Assembly (NCBI GenBank): GCA_016744295.1
Contig: JADGEQ010000007.1
Location: 62,001-126,000, forward strand
Direction of reading: 5' to 3'
DNA length: 64,000 bases
Source: Desulfobacteraceae bacterium
GTDB taxonomy: Bacteria > Desulfobacterota > Desulfobacteria > Desulfobacterales > Desulfobacteraceae
Shown here: piece after piece, positions 1 to 8,612 of the stretch
Layout: each line of letters begins with the position of its first letter
How positions within the stretch are numbered: the stretch's first letter is position 1
Notes under the pieces: model-generated
Database searches by the model: none
Told to the model about the DNA's origin: nothing
The model's input: only the letters and a program-made list of their open reading frames with translations
Translations under genes and position numbers: made by a program

Positions 1-776
1 ACCCCTTCCTGGCGGCAATATTGTTTGGCCGCATGGAGACCGTAAAGAATTCTGCCCTTACTGTATACCGGGGTTTCAGGGGAATTCATATATTTGGGCA
101 TGGCATCATCCATGACCCGTCCGCCAAATCCTGCAACCTGCATATTAATATCGAAAATCGGAAACATTAACCGATTCCGGAATCGGTCATAATACCCATT
201 GCCCTGTTTTTTTTGCAAAATCAATCCGGAATTCACTGCAACCTGCCGGGTTACCTTTTCATGCTTCAAAAAATTAACAGCATCATCCCACACATCATTG
301 GAAACACCCAGATGAAATTCATCAATTATATCGGTAGTCATTCCTCTTTTTTCAAGATAATCTCTGGCAGCTGTTCCCCTGGATCCCCTGATAAACCCTG
401 CATAAAAAATCATTATTTTTTTGTTCAGTCGAAACAGGGACTCTTTAACAAGAACCTGCTTTCTCCTGACCGGATCAATCGACTCCGGTTCAATGATTAC
501 ATTATATTTTCTGGCCAGCATCCTAACCGCTTCAGGAAAGGAGATCCCGTGATATTTCATCACAAAGGACAGCGCATTTCCCCCAGCGCTGCACCCAAAA
601 CAATGGAAAATCTGCTTATCAGCATTCACCGAAAAAGAAGGGCTCTTCTCAGAATGAAACGGACAGAGACCAAAAAAGTTCCTGCCTGATTTTTTAAGGA
701 TAACGGATTCAGATACGATATCTACGATATCAGAAGTATTCAAAATTTCTGAAATTTTCTCTTCAGGAATAGTCAT
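1..776 (-). CDS. dnaG: DNA primase DnaG, N-terminal part (runs off left edge)
   Basis: Reading the minus strand from the ATG at 776 gives an unbroken frame of 258 residues to the window edge. The start MTIPEEKISEIL is followed by a CHC2-type zinc-binding motif (CPFH about residue 39, then CFGC about 60), the conserved run SEKSPSFSV, and the catalytic core with the FPIFD and VAGFGGR segments. DnaG makes RNA primers at the replication fork. The gene is incomplete: the TOPRIM and helicase-binding parts lie outside the window. A 158-residue frame on the opposite strand (213-689) is only its shadow. The 164 bases between this start and the end of hisB contain no gene that I can see. Confidence 0.95.
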   Translation of the reverse strand, partial: MTIPEEKISEILNTSDIVDIVSESVILKKSGRNFFGLCPFHSEKSPSFSVNADKQIFHCFGCSAGGNALSFVMKYHGISFPEAVRMLARKYNVIIEPESIDPVRRKQVLVKESLFRLNKKIMIFYAGFIRGSRGTAARDYLEKRGMTTDIIDEFHLGVSNDVWDDAVNFLKHEKVTRQVAVNSGLILQKKQGNGYYDRFRNRLMFPIFDINMQVAGFGGRVMDDAMPKYMNSPETPVYSKGRILYGLHAAKQYCRQEG

Positions 777-940
777 CTTTGGCGGTGCTGGCTCCAAAAT
801 TTCAACTGGTTATATAAAATCAATAAGTTAAGTACTTAATATACCATGTCAATAATCATCATTAAAGATAATCCTGATTTTGAAAGCATCATCGCCCTCA
901 CCATAGTTGCAATTATTTAAAATAAACGTAAAAGAATGAT

Positions 941-1528
941 TTACAAACAACCCTTGCTTGAAAGGGATCCACAAAGATTTTCATTTATCCGGGTTGCCAT
1001 ATTTAATGATTTTCCCATGGCTTTGAAAATGGATTCAAGCATATGGTGCTCATTACTACCATAATATGCATTTATATGAAGATTTAATCCGCCTTTAACA
1101 CAGAAGGCCTGAAAAAACTCCTTGGCAAGATAGGCATCAAACGAGCCGGTTGACTTCAAGTCGTCTGGAAAATGATAGACAAGGTAGGGACGGTTGGACA
1201 AATCCACTGTCACCCGTGACAATGCTTCATCCATGGGAACACAACTATCACCAAACCTTATGATTCCCTCTTTTAACCCAAGTGCCTCATAAAAGGCCTG
1301 GCCAAGGACAAGCCCGACATCTTCTATGGTATGGTGAAAATCCACCTCAATGTCCCCTTTGGCAAGGATCTTAAGATCAAAAAAACCGTGGACTGCAAAG
1401 GCGGTCAGCATGTGATCGAAAAAGGCAATTCCAGTGGAAATATCGGCCTTTCCGCTGCCATCCAAATCCAGTTGAATTTCGATCTGAGTTTCTTTTGTTT
1501 TCCGGGACACATTTATTTTTCGACTCAT
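941..1528 (-). CDS. hisB: Imidazoleglycerol-phosphate dehydratase
   Basis: A 195-residue protein of the usual length for monofunctional HisB, which dehydrates imidazole glycerol phosphate to imidazole acetol phosphate in histidine synthesis. Metal-binding and family motifs are all visible: FDHML, HHTIEDVG, MDEALSR and NEHHMLES. I chose the start MSRKINVSRKTKET because family members begin just before this VSRKTKET stretch; an alternative ATG nine codons upstream (1555) would add an unneeded extension. No other his gene is in the window, so the gene stands alone between dnaG and the divergent DadA-like gene. The 283 bases upstream, to the divergent gene at 1812, are AT-rich and should hold both promoters, but I could not pick a convincing one. 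Confidence 0.94.
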   Translation of the reverse strand: MSRKINVSRKTKETQIEIQLDLDGSGKADISTGIAFFDHMLTAFAVHGFFDLKILAKGDIEVDFHHTIEDVGLVLGQAFYEALGLKEGIIRFGDSCVPMDEALSRVTVDLSNRPYLVYHFPDDLKSTGSFDAYLAKEFFQAFCVKGGLNLHINAYYGSNEHHMLESIFKAMGKSLNMATRINENLCGSLSSKGCL

Positions 1529-1811
1529 ATCACCATCCTTGAAACCCATTCTCAAAATTAGGAACGAGTGAATTAACTACCACAACGCATTGTTCAAAAA
1601 ACTATTTGAACCAGCCCTGCAAAATACAATATAATTATTTAGATGTCAATTTGATTGTCCCGCCCCTGGAAATTAATTATTCTCCAATCAGCCAGATCCG
1701 GGTAATTAATTAAAAACTATTCTTTTTTAATTGAATTCTTAAAAAAACCATCATAAGGTAACCTTTATTTTTTTTGCGACTATTCTCTATTTTAAAAAGG
1801 ATACACGCCAG

Positions 1812-3059
1812 ATGGAATCCAATAAAAACGTCATCATTATCGGCGGAGGTGTCATCGGCCTTGCCTGTGCCCATTACCTCATTGAAAAGGGAGCAAGCGT
1901 CAGGATTATTGAAAAGGATGGGATTGGTGACGGTGCCTCCCACGGCAACTGCGGCCTGCTCTATTTTTCTGATGTTATTCCACTTTGCTCTCCCGGAGCT
2001 GTGACCCACGAAATTCACAGGACCCTTTGCGGCACCTCCCCCCTGTATATCAAACCCACCCTTGATACCAAGCGACTAAGTTGGCTGTTAAAATTTGCCG
2101 CCAAGTGCCGTTCCCGGCCCATGCACCAGGCAGCCAAGGACAAATATGAAATACTCGCCTATTCAACTGATCTGTTTGAGCAACTTTTAGACCTTGAAAC
2201 CCTTGGGTGTGATTTTGAGAAAAAAGGCATTTTAACTGTTTTTAAAAACGAAAAAAACCTGGATAAGTTTACGGAAACCAATAATTTTCTTCGGACCTAT
2301 AACCTTGGTTACACCCGGCTTGAAAAAAATCAGGTACTGGAAATGGAACCCTCCCTGGCACCAAGTATAGCAGGTGCCTGGCATAGCACTTTTGACTGGC
2401 ATTTGAGGCCTGAACTGCTCATGGCTTCCTGGCGAAAACATCTGGTACAAAAGGGGTTAATTATAGAAGAGCATTCAAAAATGCTTGATTTTGAAATATC
2501 CGGCAGCACCATCACCCATGTAAATACGGTAAAAGGAAAATTTGCAGCAGATGCCTTTATCATGGCCACCGGTGCATGGGCTCCCAGGACAGCCAAACAA
2601 CTGGGACTAAACCTTCCAGTCCAGCCCGGAAAAGGATACAGCATTACAATGGAAAGACCGGAAGTGTGTCCTGAATTCCCCTGTGTGCTTTACGAAAAAA
2701 ATATGGTGGTGACTCCCTGGACGAGTGGCTATAGACTCGGCGGAACCATGGAATTTTCAGGATACAGCACCACCTTAAATTACAAACGGTTGTCAAAGCT
2801 TATCAATGGCGCAACCCAATACATGAGGGATCCCACAGGCACCCCTGTCATCGAAGAATGGGCAGGACTCAGACCCATGACCTACGATGACATGCCCATC
2901 ATAGACCAATCCCCCACCCAGAATAACCTGGTAATCGCAACGGGTCACGGTATGCTGGGACTGACCCTTGCAACCGGAACCGGAAAAATAGTGACAGACA
3001 TGGTGTATAATCAGACCCCTGAAATTAACATCCATCCCTTTAGAATCAGCCGGTTTTAA
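1812..3059 (+). CDS. FAD-dependent D-amino acid dehydrogenase / DAO-family oxidoreductase
   Basis: A 415-residue flavoprotein of the DadA/glycine oxidase (DAO) superfamily. An N-terminal ADP-binding motif (GGGVIGLACAHYL, residues about 12-24) is followed by GASHGNCGLLYFSD, a substrate domain, and the C-terminal family signature GLRPMTYDDMPIID and ATGHGMLGLTLA. Such enzymes oxidise D-amino acids or glycine-like amines to oxo acids, passing electrons to the respiratory chain or oxygen; the substrate cannot be read from sequence. Length and architecture fit DadA best. The ATG at 1812 has an AAGGAT ribosome-binding site. It is a single gene ended by a hairpin shared with the convergent cold-shock gene. 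Confidence 0.85.
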   Translation: MESNKNVIIIGGGVIGLACAHYLIEKGASVRIIEKDGIGDGASHGNCGLLYFSDVIPLCSPGAVTHEIHRTLCGTSPLYIKPTLDTKRLSWLLKFAAKCRSRPMHQAAKDKYEILAYSTDLFEQLLDLETLGCDFEKKGILTVFKNEKNLDKFTETNNFLRTYNLGYTRLEKNQVLEMEPSLAPSIAGAWHSTFDWHLRPELLMASWRKHLVQKGLIIEEHSKMLDFEISGSTITHVNTVKGKFAADAFIMATGAWAPRTAKQLGLNLPVQPGKGYSITMERPEVCPEFPCVLYEKNMVVTPWTSGYRLGGTMEFSGYSTTLNYKRLSKLINGATQYMRDPTGTPVIEEWAGLRPMTYDDMPIIDQSPTQNNLVIATGHGMLGLTLATGTGKIVTDMVYNQTPEINIHPFRISRF

Positions 3060-3068
3060 CCCATAAGA

Positions 3069-3106
3069 AAAGGGTTTTTTCACAATGGCATGTAAAAAAA
3101 CCCTTT
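3069..3106. terminator. Bidirectional intrinsic terminator
   Basis: A perfect 12-base inverted repeat (AAAGGGTTTTTT at 3069-3080, AAAAAACCCTTT at 3095-3106) with a 14-base loop lies between two convergent genes. The A-rich and T-rich arms give a run of U on either transcript, so it can serve both the oxidoreductase gene (plus) and the cold-shock gene (minus). Confidence 0.8.
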
Positions 3107-3128
3107 GCCTAACAATTTTGATAATTTA

Positions 3129-3329
3129 TTATTGAACAGTTACATTAACTGCAGCCGGACCCTTCTGGCCGTCTTCTACGTCAAATGTAACCCGATCTCC
3201 TTCACTCAATGATTTAAAACCAGAGGCATTGATTCCAGAATGATGTACAAATACATCCGGACCATCTTCCTGCTCGATAAACCCATAACCCTTTGAATCA
3301 TTAAACCATTTTACAGTCCCATTTGCCAT
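3129..3329 (-). CDS. Cold-shock protein, CspA family
   Basis: A 66-residue single cold-shock domain. Both nucleic-acid-binding motifs are present: RNP1-like KGYGFIEQ and RNP2-like VFVHHS, as is the N-terminal VKWFNDSKG. Such proteins bind single-stranded RNA/DNA and melt RNA structure, in cold or in general growth. The ATG at 3329 has an AAGGAG site eight bases upstream. The more than 100-base AT-rich leader before the start fits the long 5' UTRs usual for csp genes. Confidence 0.95.
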   Translation of the reverse strand: MANGTVKWFNDSKGYGFIEQEDGPDVFVHHSGINASGFKSLSEGDRVTFDVEDGQKGPAAVNVTVQ

Positions 3330-3451
3330 TGCGACGATCTCCTTACTTTAAATGATTGATAGTAGTTTCAAACCTCAGGTCCTGCCACTTCAACAAATGG
3401 GTCTAGCCTTTAGAACGAAACTAAAAAGCCCTTGTTTATTGACTTTTTTGT

Positions 3452-3479
3452 ATATTATTAGCTTTGTTCTAAAAATCAA
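3452..3479 (-). promoter_or_regulatory. Possible sigma-70 promoter for the cold-shock gene
   Basis: On the minus strand a TTGATT box (3479-3474) and a TAATAT box (3457-3452) are separated by 16 bases. This would give a leader of about 110 bases before the cold-shock start. The whole stretch is AT-rich, so a chance match is possible. Confidence 0.3.
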
Positions 3480-3532
3480 GTTTTTTTTTAAAAATTCATC
3501 ATTATTTTGTAAAAATTTTTAAAATTGAGTAT

Positions 3533-4537
3533 TTAAACCAAATGGCACGCCGCCGTTCGATGGTGGCCCACTGGCCGTTCTCCGGGACAAATGCTCCAAC
3601 AAATTTCCTCAACCAAGGGACACCTGTCTGCAAATCGGCATCCCTTTGGCATATCCAGCAATGAGGGGACACTCCCCTTTATGGTGGGCAAAATGGTTTT
3701 TGCATTCTTTGCCCGGGAGGGAATTGATGCTAACAGTCCTTTTGTATAGGGGTGCAGCGGTTTTTGAAACAAGTCCATTGCCATAGATGTTTCGGCGATT
3801 CGCCCGGCATACATCACTACCACATGGTCACAGCTCTCGGCAATAACCCCCAGATCATGGGTAATTAAAATCACAGACATGCCTGTCTGTATCTGTATCT
3901 CTTTGATCAGGTCCAAAATTTGTGCCTGGACAGTCACATCCAATGCTGTGGTCGGCTCATCGGCAATGAGGATGTCCGGTTCACAGGCAAGGGCCATGGC
4001 GATCATCACCCGCTGCCTCATCCCTCCGGACAATTGGTGGGGATATTTTTTCATAACCTGGGAAGGATCTGAAATCCCCACCTGTTCAAGCATCTTAACC
4101 CCATTGATTTCCATGGTGGACAGTTTCATCCCAGGGAAATGGAGCTGATATATTTCCACAAGCTGCCGTCCCACGGCATGGACCGGGTTCAAAGCGGTCA
4201 TGGGTTCCTGAAAAATCATGGATATTTTTTTCCCGCGGATCATGTGCATCTGTTCAATGGGGAGTTCAAGAACATTTTTATCCTGAAACCAAATTTTTCC
4301 CGAAACAATTCGGGAGACTGGTTTGGGAAGCAGACGAAGGATACTCAGAGCCGTGACACTTTTCCCGCAACCGGATTCCCCTGCAATTCCCAGAACACTT
4401 CCCTGGTCCAGGGAAAAACTAATGTCATCCACTGCGTGAACATCTCCTTGTTCCGTATTAAAAGCCACCACAAGGTTTTCCAATCTTAATATTTGTTTTT
4501 TTTTACTCGGATTTAGATTCAATTGATTTTCCATCAT
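3533..4537 (-). CDS. Oligopeptide/dipeptide ABC transporter ATP-binding protein (OppD/DppD type)
   Basis: A 334-residue ABC ATPase. Seen in order: Walker A GESGCGKS, Q-loop FQEPMTALNP, signature LSGGMRQRV, Walker B ILIADEPTTALD, switch His in ITHDLG, and the C-terminal oligopeptide-transporter extension with HPYTKGL and the Cys motif CRFADRCP. This is the OppD/DppD half of peptide importers and would act at the inner face of the membrane with two permeases. Its ATG overlaps the stop of the upstream solute-binding protein gene (TAATG), so the two are co-translated. Unusually, neither permeases nor an OppF partner follow: the gene is the last of the pair, and downstream lies the divergently regulated csp leader. 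Confidence 0.92.
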   Translation of the reverse strand: MMENQLNLNPSKKKQILRLENLVVAFNTEQGDVHAVDDISFSLDQGSVLGIAGESGCGKSVTALSILRLLPKPVSRIVSGKIWFQDKNVLELPIEQMHMIRGKKISMIFQEPMTALNPVHAVGRQLVEIYQLHFPGMKLSTMEINGVKMLEQVGISDPSQVMKKYPHQLSGGMRQRVMIAMALACEPDILIADEPTTALDVTVQAQILDLIKEIQIQTGMSVILITHDLGVIAESCDHVVVMYAGRIAETSMAMDLFQKPLHPYTKGLLASIPSRAKNAKTILPTIKGSVPSLLDMPKGCRFADRCPLVEEICWSICPGERPVGHHRTAACHLV

Positions 4538-6438
4538 TAATTGGCAACTTTGATCTTAAATTGTGTGTTCATGATTATTTTCGGCTCAAACGCTATTCCT
4601 TTTTTCATGGCATCAAGGGTTTGTTTCCGAATTTTTTTATCAATCCAGAAAAGACCTCCCGTAGTAGAAGAAAAGGGATCAAACAAGCCTTCGGACATTT
4701 TGGTACCGTGGAAGCTTGGCAGTTCAAGCCAGGGCCAGAAAGCAGTTCTAACATAGGGCACCATGAAAGTAGGCACATAGGCAGCAATAGCATGGATTTT
4801 ATTCTGAATAGCCAGGGAGAGGTTAATACGTTCCGGTTCATCCAGACTGGCCCGGTATTTATCTATCAATTCGTCCAGTTCGGGATCATCTGTATTGGTA
4901 ATATTATTGGTCTGGGGTTGATGGGCATTGTCAGAGTGCCACCCCTGCCAATAGGAGGGTCTTGAACTGGTACCTGAGGTTATCCATGCCACATCATGTT
5001 TTTTTTCAAGAATTTTTTTAACGGTTGCTGTGGAGTCCAGTTTTTCCAACTCAAGCTCAATACCCGCCTTTAACGCATCTTCCTTAAGAACCACCAGCTG
5101 GGGCATATATTCCTCAAACCCGTAGGTCACTGTCACAGAAAATCGCTGGCCTTGCTTTTGCCAGATACCGTCCGTCCCTCGCTTCCAGCCCGCATCCTCC
5201 ATCAGAGCCTCCACCTTTCCGATATCATATTGCCGGGGGGCAATTGTATAATCAGTGTATTTTCCATATCCGAAAAAAGGCTGGGCAAGCCTGGCATAAT
5301 CCCCCCTGAGCACCCTGTCAATTACTTTTTTAATGTTCATGGCATGGGCAAAGGCCAGACGCAGCCGTTGATCTGAGAAGATTTTTTTATCCTGGTTCAG
5401 CCACATTCCACGGGAGGGTCGCGCAAGATCGTTATAAAACCAAATGCGGTTCACATATCCTTTTTCAAATACCCTGGTTCTGGTTTTGTCATGCCAATAC
5501 TTGGGCATATTTAGACTAAAAGCATCAATTCGTCCTTTTTTAAAATGCTCCCATTGAAGGTTATAGTCCCTTATTACCGTATACAGAACGTAATCCACAT
5601 TGAACCGGTTTTGAAAATATTTTTTTTCCCTGGCCCACCAATGATCTTTGCGTTTAAACTTGATAAATCTGCCTTTTTTAAATTCATGAATCTGGTAGGC
5701 ACCCGTATTGGGTACGACAGCCCAATTGTAGTCCTGAATAAATTGGGGGCCAAGAAGGGAAAAAAAATGTTCGGGAGTGGGAGAAATACCCAATTTCAAA
5801 TGCAGATCCGGAACGGCTTTTGTGCTTTTTATCCCAATGGTATAGTCATCATAAACCACAACAGATTCAATTTCCCTGGAATAATAATCATTGTACCAGG
5901 GGGCAATGATATACTCGGACCGCATAAATGTCAGGGTATACACATAATCCCATGCAGTGACCGGAACCCCGTCGGACCATTTTGCCCCTGGATCCAATTT
6001 GAAATACATGGTTTTTTTATCCCTGCCAAATGCCCACTGGGTGGCAAGTTCCGGAATAATATTTTCCGTATTGGGGTGAATATTGATCAGGGAAAGCTGA
6101 TTGCCCAGAATTGCCGACCGGAAAGATCCGTTTGAATCGGGCCCCACCACCCTGAAGGTCATGGGAAAACTCGAAAGTGGCGAACGGAGGGTGCCGCCTT
6201 TTAATGCCGCTGGAGAAGCAAAAACCGGATCTTCTTGATTGGTCAGCCAAACAAGATTTTTTGGCAGGGTTTCATATATGCGTTTGTCCCTGTCCGTTGG
6301 TAGCGGTTGGGGGTCTTTTTCCGTGTTTTCAGTGGTCTCACTGCTGCACCCAGGACAGCAGATCAAAACCAGCAAAATTATCAATACAATTGACAAGTGA
6401 AAAACAACTGACAGGTGAAGATATAGTTTTAACCGCAT
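4537..6438 (-). CDS. Extracellular solute-binding protein, family 5, YejA-like
   Basis: A 633-residue periplasmic peptide-binding protein. The N-terminus has a long hydrophobic segment (about residues 12-28) ending in ICCPGC, a slightly atypical lipobox, so it is probably a lipoprotein. The SBP_bac_5 fold is shown by LATQWAFGRDKKTMYFKL, KWSDGVPVTAWDYVYTL and LRLAFAHAMN. The large size and the region around SYWQGWHS resemble YejA/microcin C-type binding proteins. It is expected to deliver oligopeptides to a membrane transporter. Co-translated with the ATPase gene at 3533. The usual yejB/yejE permease genes are absent here and may be elsewhere. Confidence 0.88.
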   Translation of the reverse strand: MRLKLYLHLSVVFHLSIVLIILLVLICCPGCSSETTENTEKDPQPLPTDRDKRIYETLPKNLVWLTNQEDPVFASPAALKGGTLRSPLSSFPMTFRVVGPDSNGSFRSAILGNQLSLINIHPNTENIIPELATQWAFGRDKKTMYFKLDPGAKWSDGVPVTAWDYVYTLTFMRSEYIIAPWYNDYYSREIESVVVYDDYTIGIKSTKAVPDLHLKLGISPTPEHFFSLLGPQFIQDYNWAVVPNTGAYQIHEFKKGRFIKFKRKDHWWAREKKYFQNRFNVDYVLYTVIRDYNLQWEHFKKGRIDAFSLNMPKYWHDKTRTRVFEKGYVNRIWFYNDLARPSRGMWLNQDKKIFSDQRLRLAFAHAMNIKKVIDRVLRGDYARLAQPFFGYGKYTDYTIAPRQYDIGKVEALMEDAGWKRGTDGIWQKQGQRFSVTVTYGFEEYMPQLVVLKEDALKAGIELELEKLDSTATVKKILEKKHDVAWITSGTSSRPSYWQGWHSDNAHQPQTNNITNTDDPELDELIDKYRASLDEPERINLSLAIQNKIHAIAAYVPTFMVPYVRTAFWPWLELPSFHGTKMSEGLFDPFSSTTGGLFWIDKKIRKQTLDAMKKGIAFEPKIIMNTQFKIKVAN

Positions 6439-6583
6439 TTTCTCTCCATTATTTGTCGCAACTTCCCTGGCTGACCAAGAGATTTTACCTTCCTTGACAA
6501 CTTACCTTGCCCAAAATTGACAAACCTTATCAAATTCCCAAACAAATGAGCAATCTTTCTTTTATTAAATTTTTTGACTGGCA

Positions 6584-6609
6584 TAAAATCTTGACCCCAT
6601 TGCCGGAAT
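6584..6609 (+). promoter_or_regulatory. Weak candidate flagellar sigma-28 promoter for motAB
   Basis: TAAAATC (6584-6590), 11 bases, then GCCGGAAT (6602-6609) resembles the FliA/sigma-28 pattern TAAAGTTT-N11-GCCGATAA, 85 bases upstream of motA. Two mismatches in the second box and one missing spacer base keep this tentative. Confidence 0.25.
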
Positions 6610-6693
6610 ATAATAGCATGATAGCTTCAACATAGAATATTGCACGGATTGAGTGACTGCAATCTAAACTTTTTTCAGGATAGATAATTTTAA

Positions 6694-7467
6694 ATGGATA
6701 TTGCATCTTTCATCGGTATTATTTCCGGGTTTTTATTAATAATTTCCGCCATCTTCCTTGGGGGAGATATATACAATTTCATCAATGTTCCAGGACTCAT
6801 GATTGTATTCGGAGGGACCCTTGCCACCACATTGATCACCTTTCAGTTCAGGGATGTTTTTGCAGCATTCAAAGCTGCTTATTTTGTTTTTTCAAAGGAC
6901 AAAGAAGATCCCAATGATGCCGTCGCCACAATGATACGCCTCAGCAGGATCAGCCGAAGCCAGGGCCTTTTACAACTTTCCAGTATTAAAACCCGATCCC
7001 TGTTTTTAAAAAAGGCCTGTGGATTGCTGGCCGACGGGTCCTCGGAGGAGGTCATCCGGGCTGCCCTTACAACGGAGATTCAATCCCTTCAGATGCGACA
7101 TTTTATTGTACAGGATGTATTCCGGAAAATGGGAATATATGCACCGGCCTTTGGTATGCTGGGCACATTGATCGGCCTTGTCCAGATGCTCAGCAAGCTC
7201 CAGGACCCTGCCAATATCGGCCCTGCAATGGCCACAGCACTTTTAACCACCTTTTATGGATCTTTATTGTCCACCCTGTTTTTTCTCCCCATCGCAGGCA
7301 AACTCAGATCCCGAACGGTTCTTGAAATCATCCACCTTGAAATTATGCGGGAAGGCGCCATATCCATAATCAACAATAACAATCCTGTGATTATATATGA
7401 AAAACTTTCCAGTTTTATCTCTTCCAGACTTCGCAAACCCATGAATCAGATGGATATAAAGCCCTAA
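6694..7467 (+). CDS. motA: Flagellar motor stator protein MotA
   Basis: A 257-residue inner-membrane protein with the MotA/PomA plan: two N-terminal membrane segments (about residues 4-22 and 32-50, with PGLMIVFGGTLATTL), a cytoplasmic loop, and two C-terminal membrane segments around FGMLGTLIGLVQML and TALLTTFYGSLLSTLFFLPIAGKL. With MotB it forms the ion channel that drives flagellar rotation. Four bases separate it from motB. No other flagellar genes are in the window, so the rest of the system must be elsewhere. Confidence 0.95.
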   Translation: MDIASFIGIISGFLLIISAIFLGGDIYNFINVPGLMIVFGGTLATTLITFQFRDVFAAFKAAYFVFSKDKEDPNDAVATMIRLSRISRSQGLLQLSSIKTRSLFLKKACGLLADGSSEEVIRAALTTEIQSLQMRHFIVQDVFRKMGIYAPAFGMLGTLIGLVQMLSKLQDPANIGPAMATALLTTFYGSLLSTLFFLPIAGKLRSRTVLEIIHLEIMREGAISIINNNNPVIIYEKLSSFISSRLRKPMNQMDIKP

Positions 7468-7471
7468 ATCA

Positions 7472-8206
7472 ATGAAAGACACCTCTTACAACAGCTCCTT
7501 TATCACCTATGACGACGATGGGACCTGGCTTATTACCTATGCGGATTTAATGACCATCCTATTGGTGTTTTTTGTCCTATTGTACTCCCTCGCTTTTTTT
7601 GAGAAGGAAAAATACAAAGAAAGGGTTGAAATCATTATGCGCCAGCTCAAACAGGATCAGGAAATAAAAGGGGTTATGGAAATTTTCAACCTGCCTGTAA
7701 ACATGGACCGGAAAATCAGTATTGAAGACATAACAGGACTTAGATCAAGAGAAACTGCCCTGGTGAAAACCATCAATAATTTTGTCAAAAAAACAGATCA
7801 ACGTAAAAATATCACCACCCAATCCAGGGGTGGAAAAACTATTCTGACAGTTTCAGGAGAAACGCTATTCAGCTCCGGTTCTGCCAGTTTAAATCCCGGG
7901 GCTCTGCCTGTTTTCGATCAAATGATCCAAATTTTTGACGAGTTTCCCGAATTCATCATCAATATTAAGGGACATACAGATAATATTCCCATTTCAACCC
8001 AGGCCTTTCCCTCCAACTGGGAATTGTCTGCCATCCGGGCCACGACGGTTTTAAAATACCTGGTTTCCAAGGGAATACGCCCCCAACGGCTGACCGCCAC
8101 AGGATATGGGGATATCATGCCCCGGGTGCCCAATACCACTGATGAAAACAGAGACAGGAACAGGAGGGTAGAATTTGTTCTGGAAAAAAATGAAACAAAC
8201 GACTGA
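7472..8206 (+). CDS. motB: Flagellar motor stator protein MotB (OmpA-domain)
   Basis: A 244-residue protein with a short N-terminus, a single membrane helix beginning TYADLMTILLVFFVLLYS that carries the conserved ion-carrying Asp (residue 25), a periplasmic linker, and a C-terminal OmpA-like peptidoglycan-binding domain (GHTDNIPI, LSAIRATTVLKYL, GYGD, NRRVEFV). It anchors the stator to the cell wall. Its 3' end overlaps the start of the PilZ gene. Confidence 0.95.
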   Translation: MKDTSYNSSFITYDDDGTWLITYADLMTILLVFFVLLYSLAFFEKEKYKERVEIIMRQLKQDQEIKGVMEIFNLPVNMDRKISIEDITGLRSRETALVKTINNFVKKTDQRKNITTQSRGGKTILTVSGETLFSSGSASLNPGALPVFDQMIQIFDEFPEFIINIKGHTDNIPISTQAFPSNWELSAIRATTVLKYLVSKGIRPQRLTATGYGDIMPRVPNTTDENRDRNRRVEFVLEKNETND

Positions 8207-8612
8207 TCCAAAAAATGCAATAGAAAATGATGCAATAGAAAATGATGCAATAGAAAATGAGGAACAACGGGAAGCCTATCGGTATATTTTTAACGGGGAT
8301 CAGCGCCTTTCCATGATCTTTAAGCAACAATCCGTGGAAGTTATCAATATTAGTGCCGGAGGCATGGCATTTCGAGGGAAAGGATTTACCCGGTATGATG
8401 TTGATCAGATCAATCTTTTTCTTGATATCCCCAATTATCCTGGCGATGCCAGTTTTTCTGCCCGGCTGAGAATCCTGGACATCACTGACAACGGGATTTG
8501 CCATTGTATTTTTGAAAATTGCACCATTGAAAAATATGAGATGATTCATAAATATGTACTTGAAATGCAGAAAAAAAACATCCTAACCCATTCTAAAATT
8601 CAGATGAAATGA
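8190..8612 (+). CDS. PilZ-domain protein, putative c-di-GMP receptor
   Basis: A 140-residue protein translated from an ATG inside the motB 3' end (17-base overlap); an upstream TTG at 8175 is less likely. After a repetitive acidic leader it has the PilZ hallmark pattern: an EQREAYRY/DQR Arg-rich stretch, then NISAGGMAF, matching the D/NxSxxG c-di-GMP-binding motif, and a beta-barrel ending in FENCT. PilZ proteins bind cyclic di-GMP; placement with motAB suggests control of motor function. The leader is encoded by three copies of a 15-base repeat. A weak Shine-Dalgarno suggests translational coupling to motB. Confidence 0.75.
   Translation: MKQTTDPKNAIENDAIENDAIENEEQREAYRYIFNGDQRLSMIFKQQSVEVINISAGGMAFRGKGFTRYDVDQINLFLDIPNYPGDASFSARLRILDITDNGICHCIFENCTIEKYEMIHKYVLEMQKKNILTHSKIQMK
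8216..8260 (+). repeat. Three tandem 15-base repeats inside the PilZ gene
   Basis: The unit TGCAATAGAAAATGA occurs three times in a row without mismatch and encodes the pentapeptide AIEND/AIENE repeated. Because the unit is a multiple of three, copy-number change would keep the frame and only lengthen the N-terminal tail. Confidence 0.9.

Noticed and set aside
213..689. 158-residue plus-strand open frame
   Set aside because: It is the shadow of dnaG, whose minus-strand frame has a zinc finger and primase motifs across the same bases.
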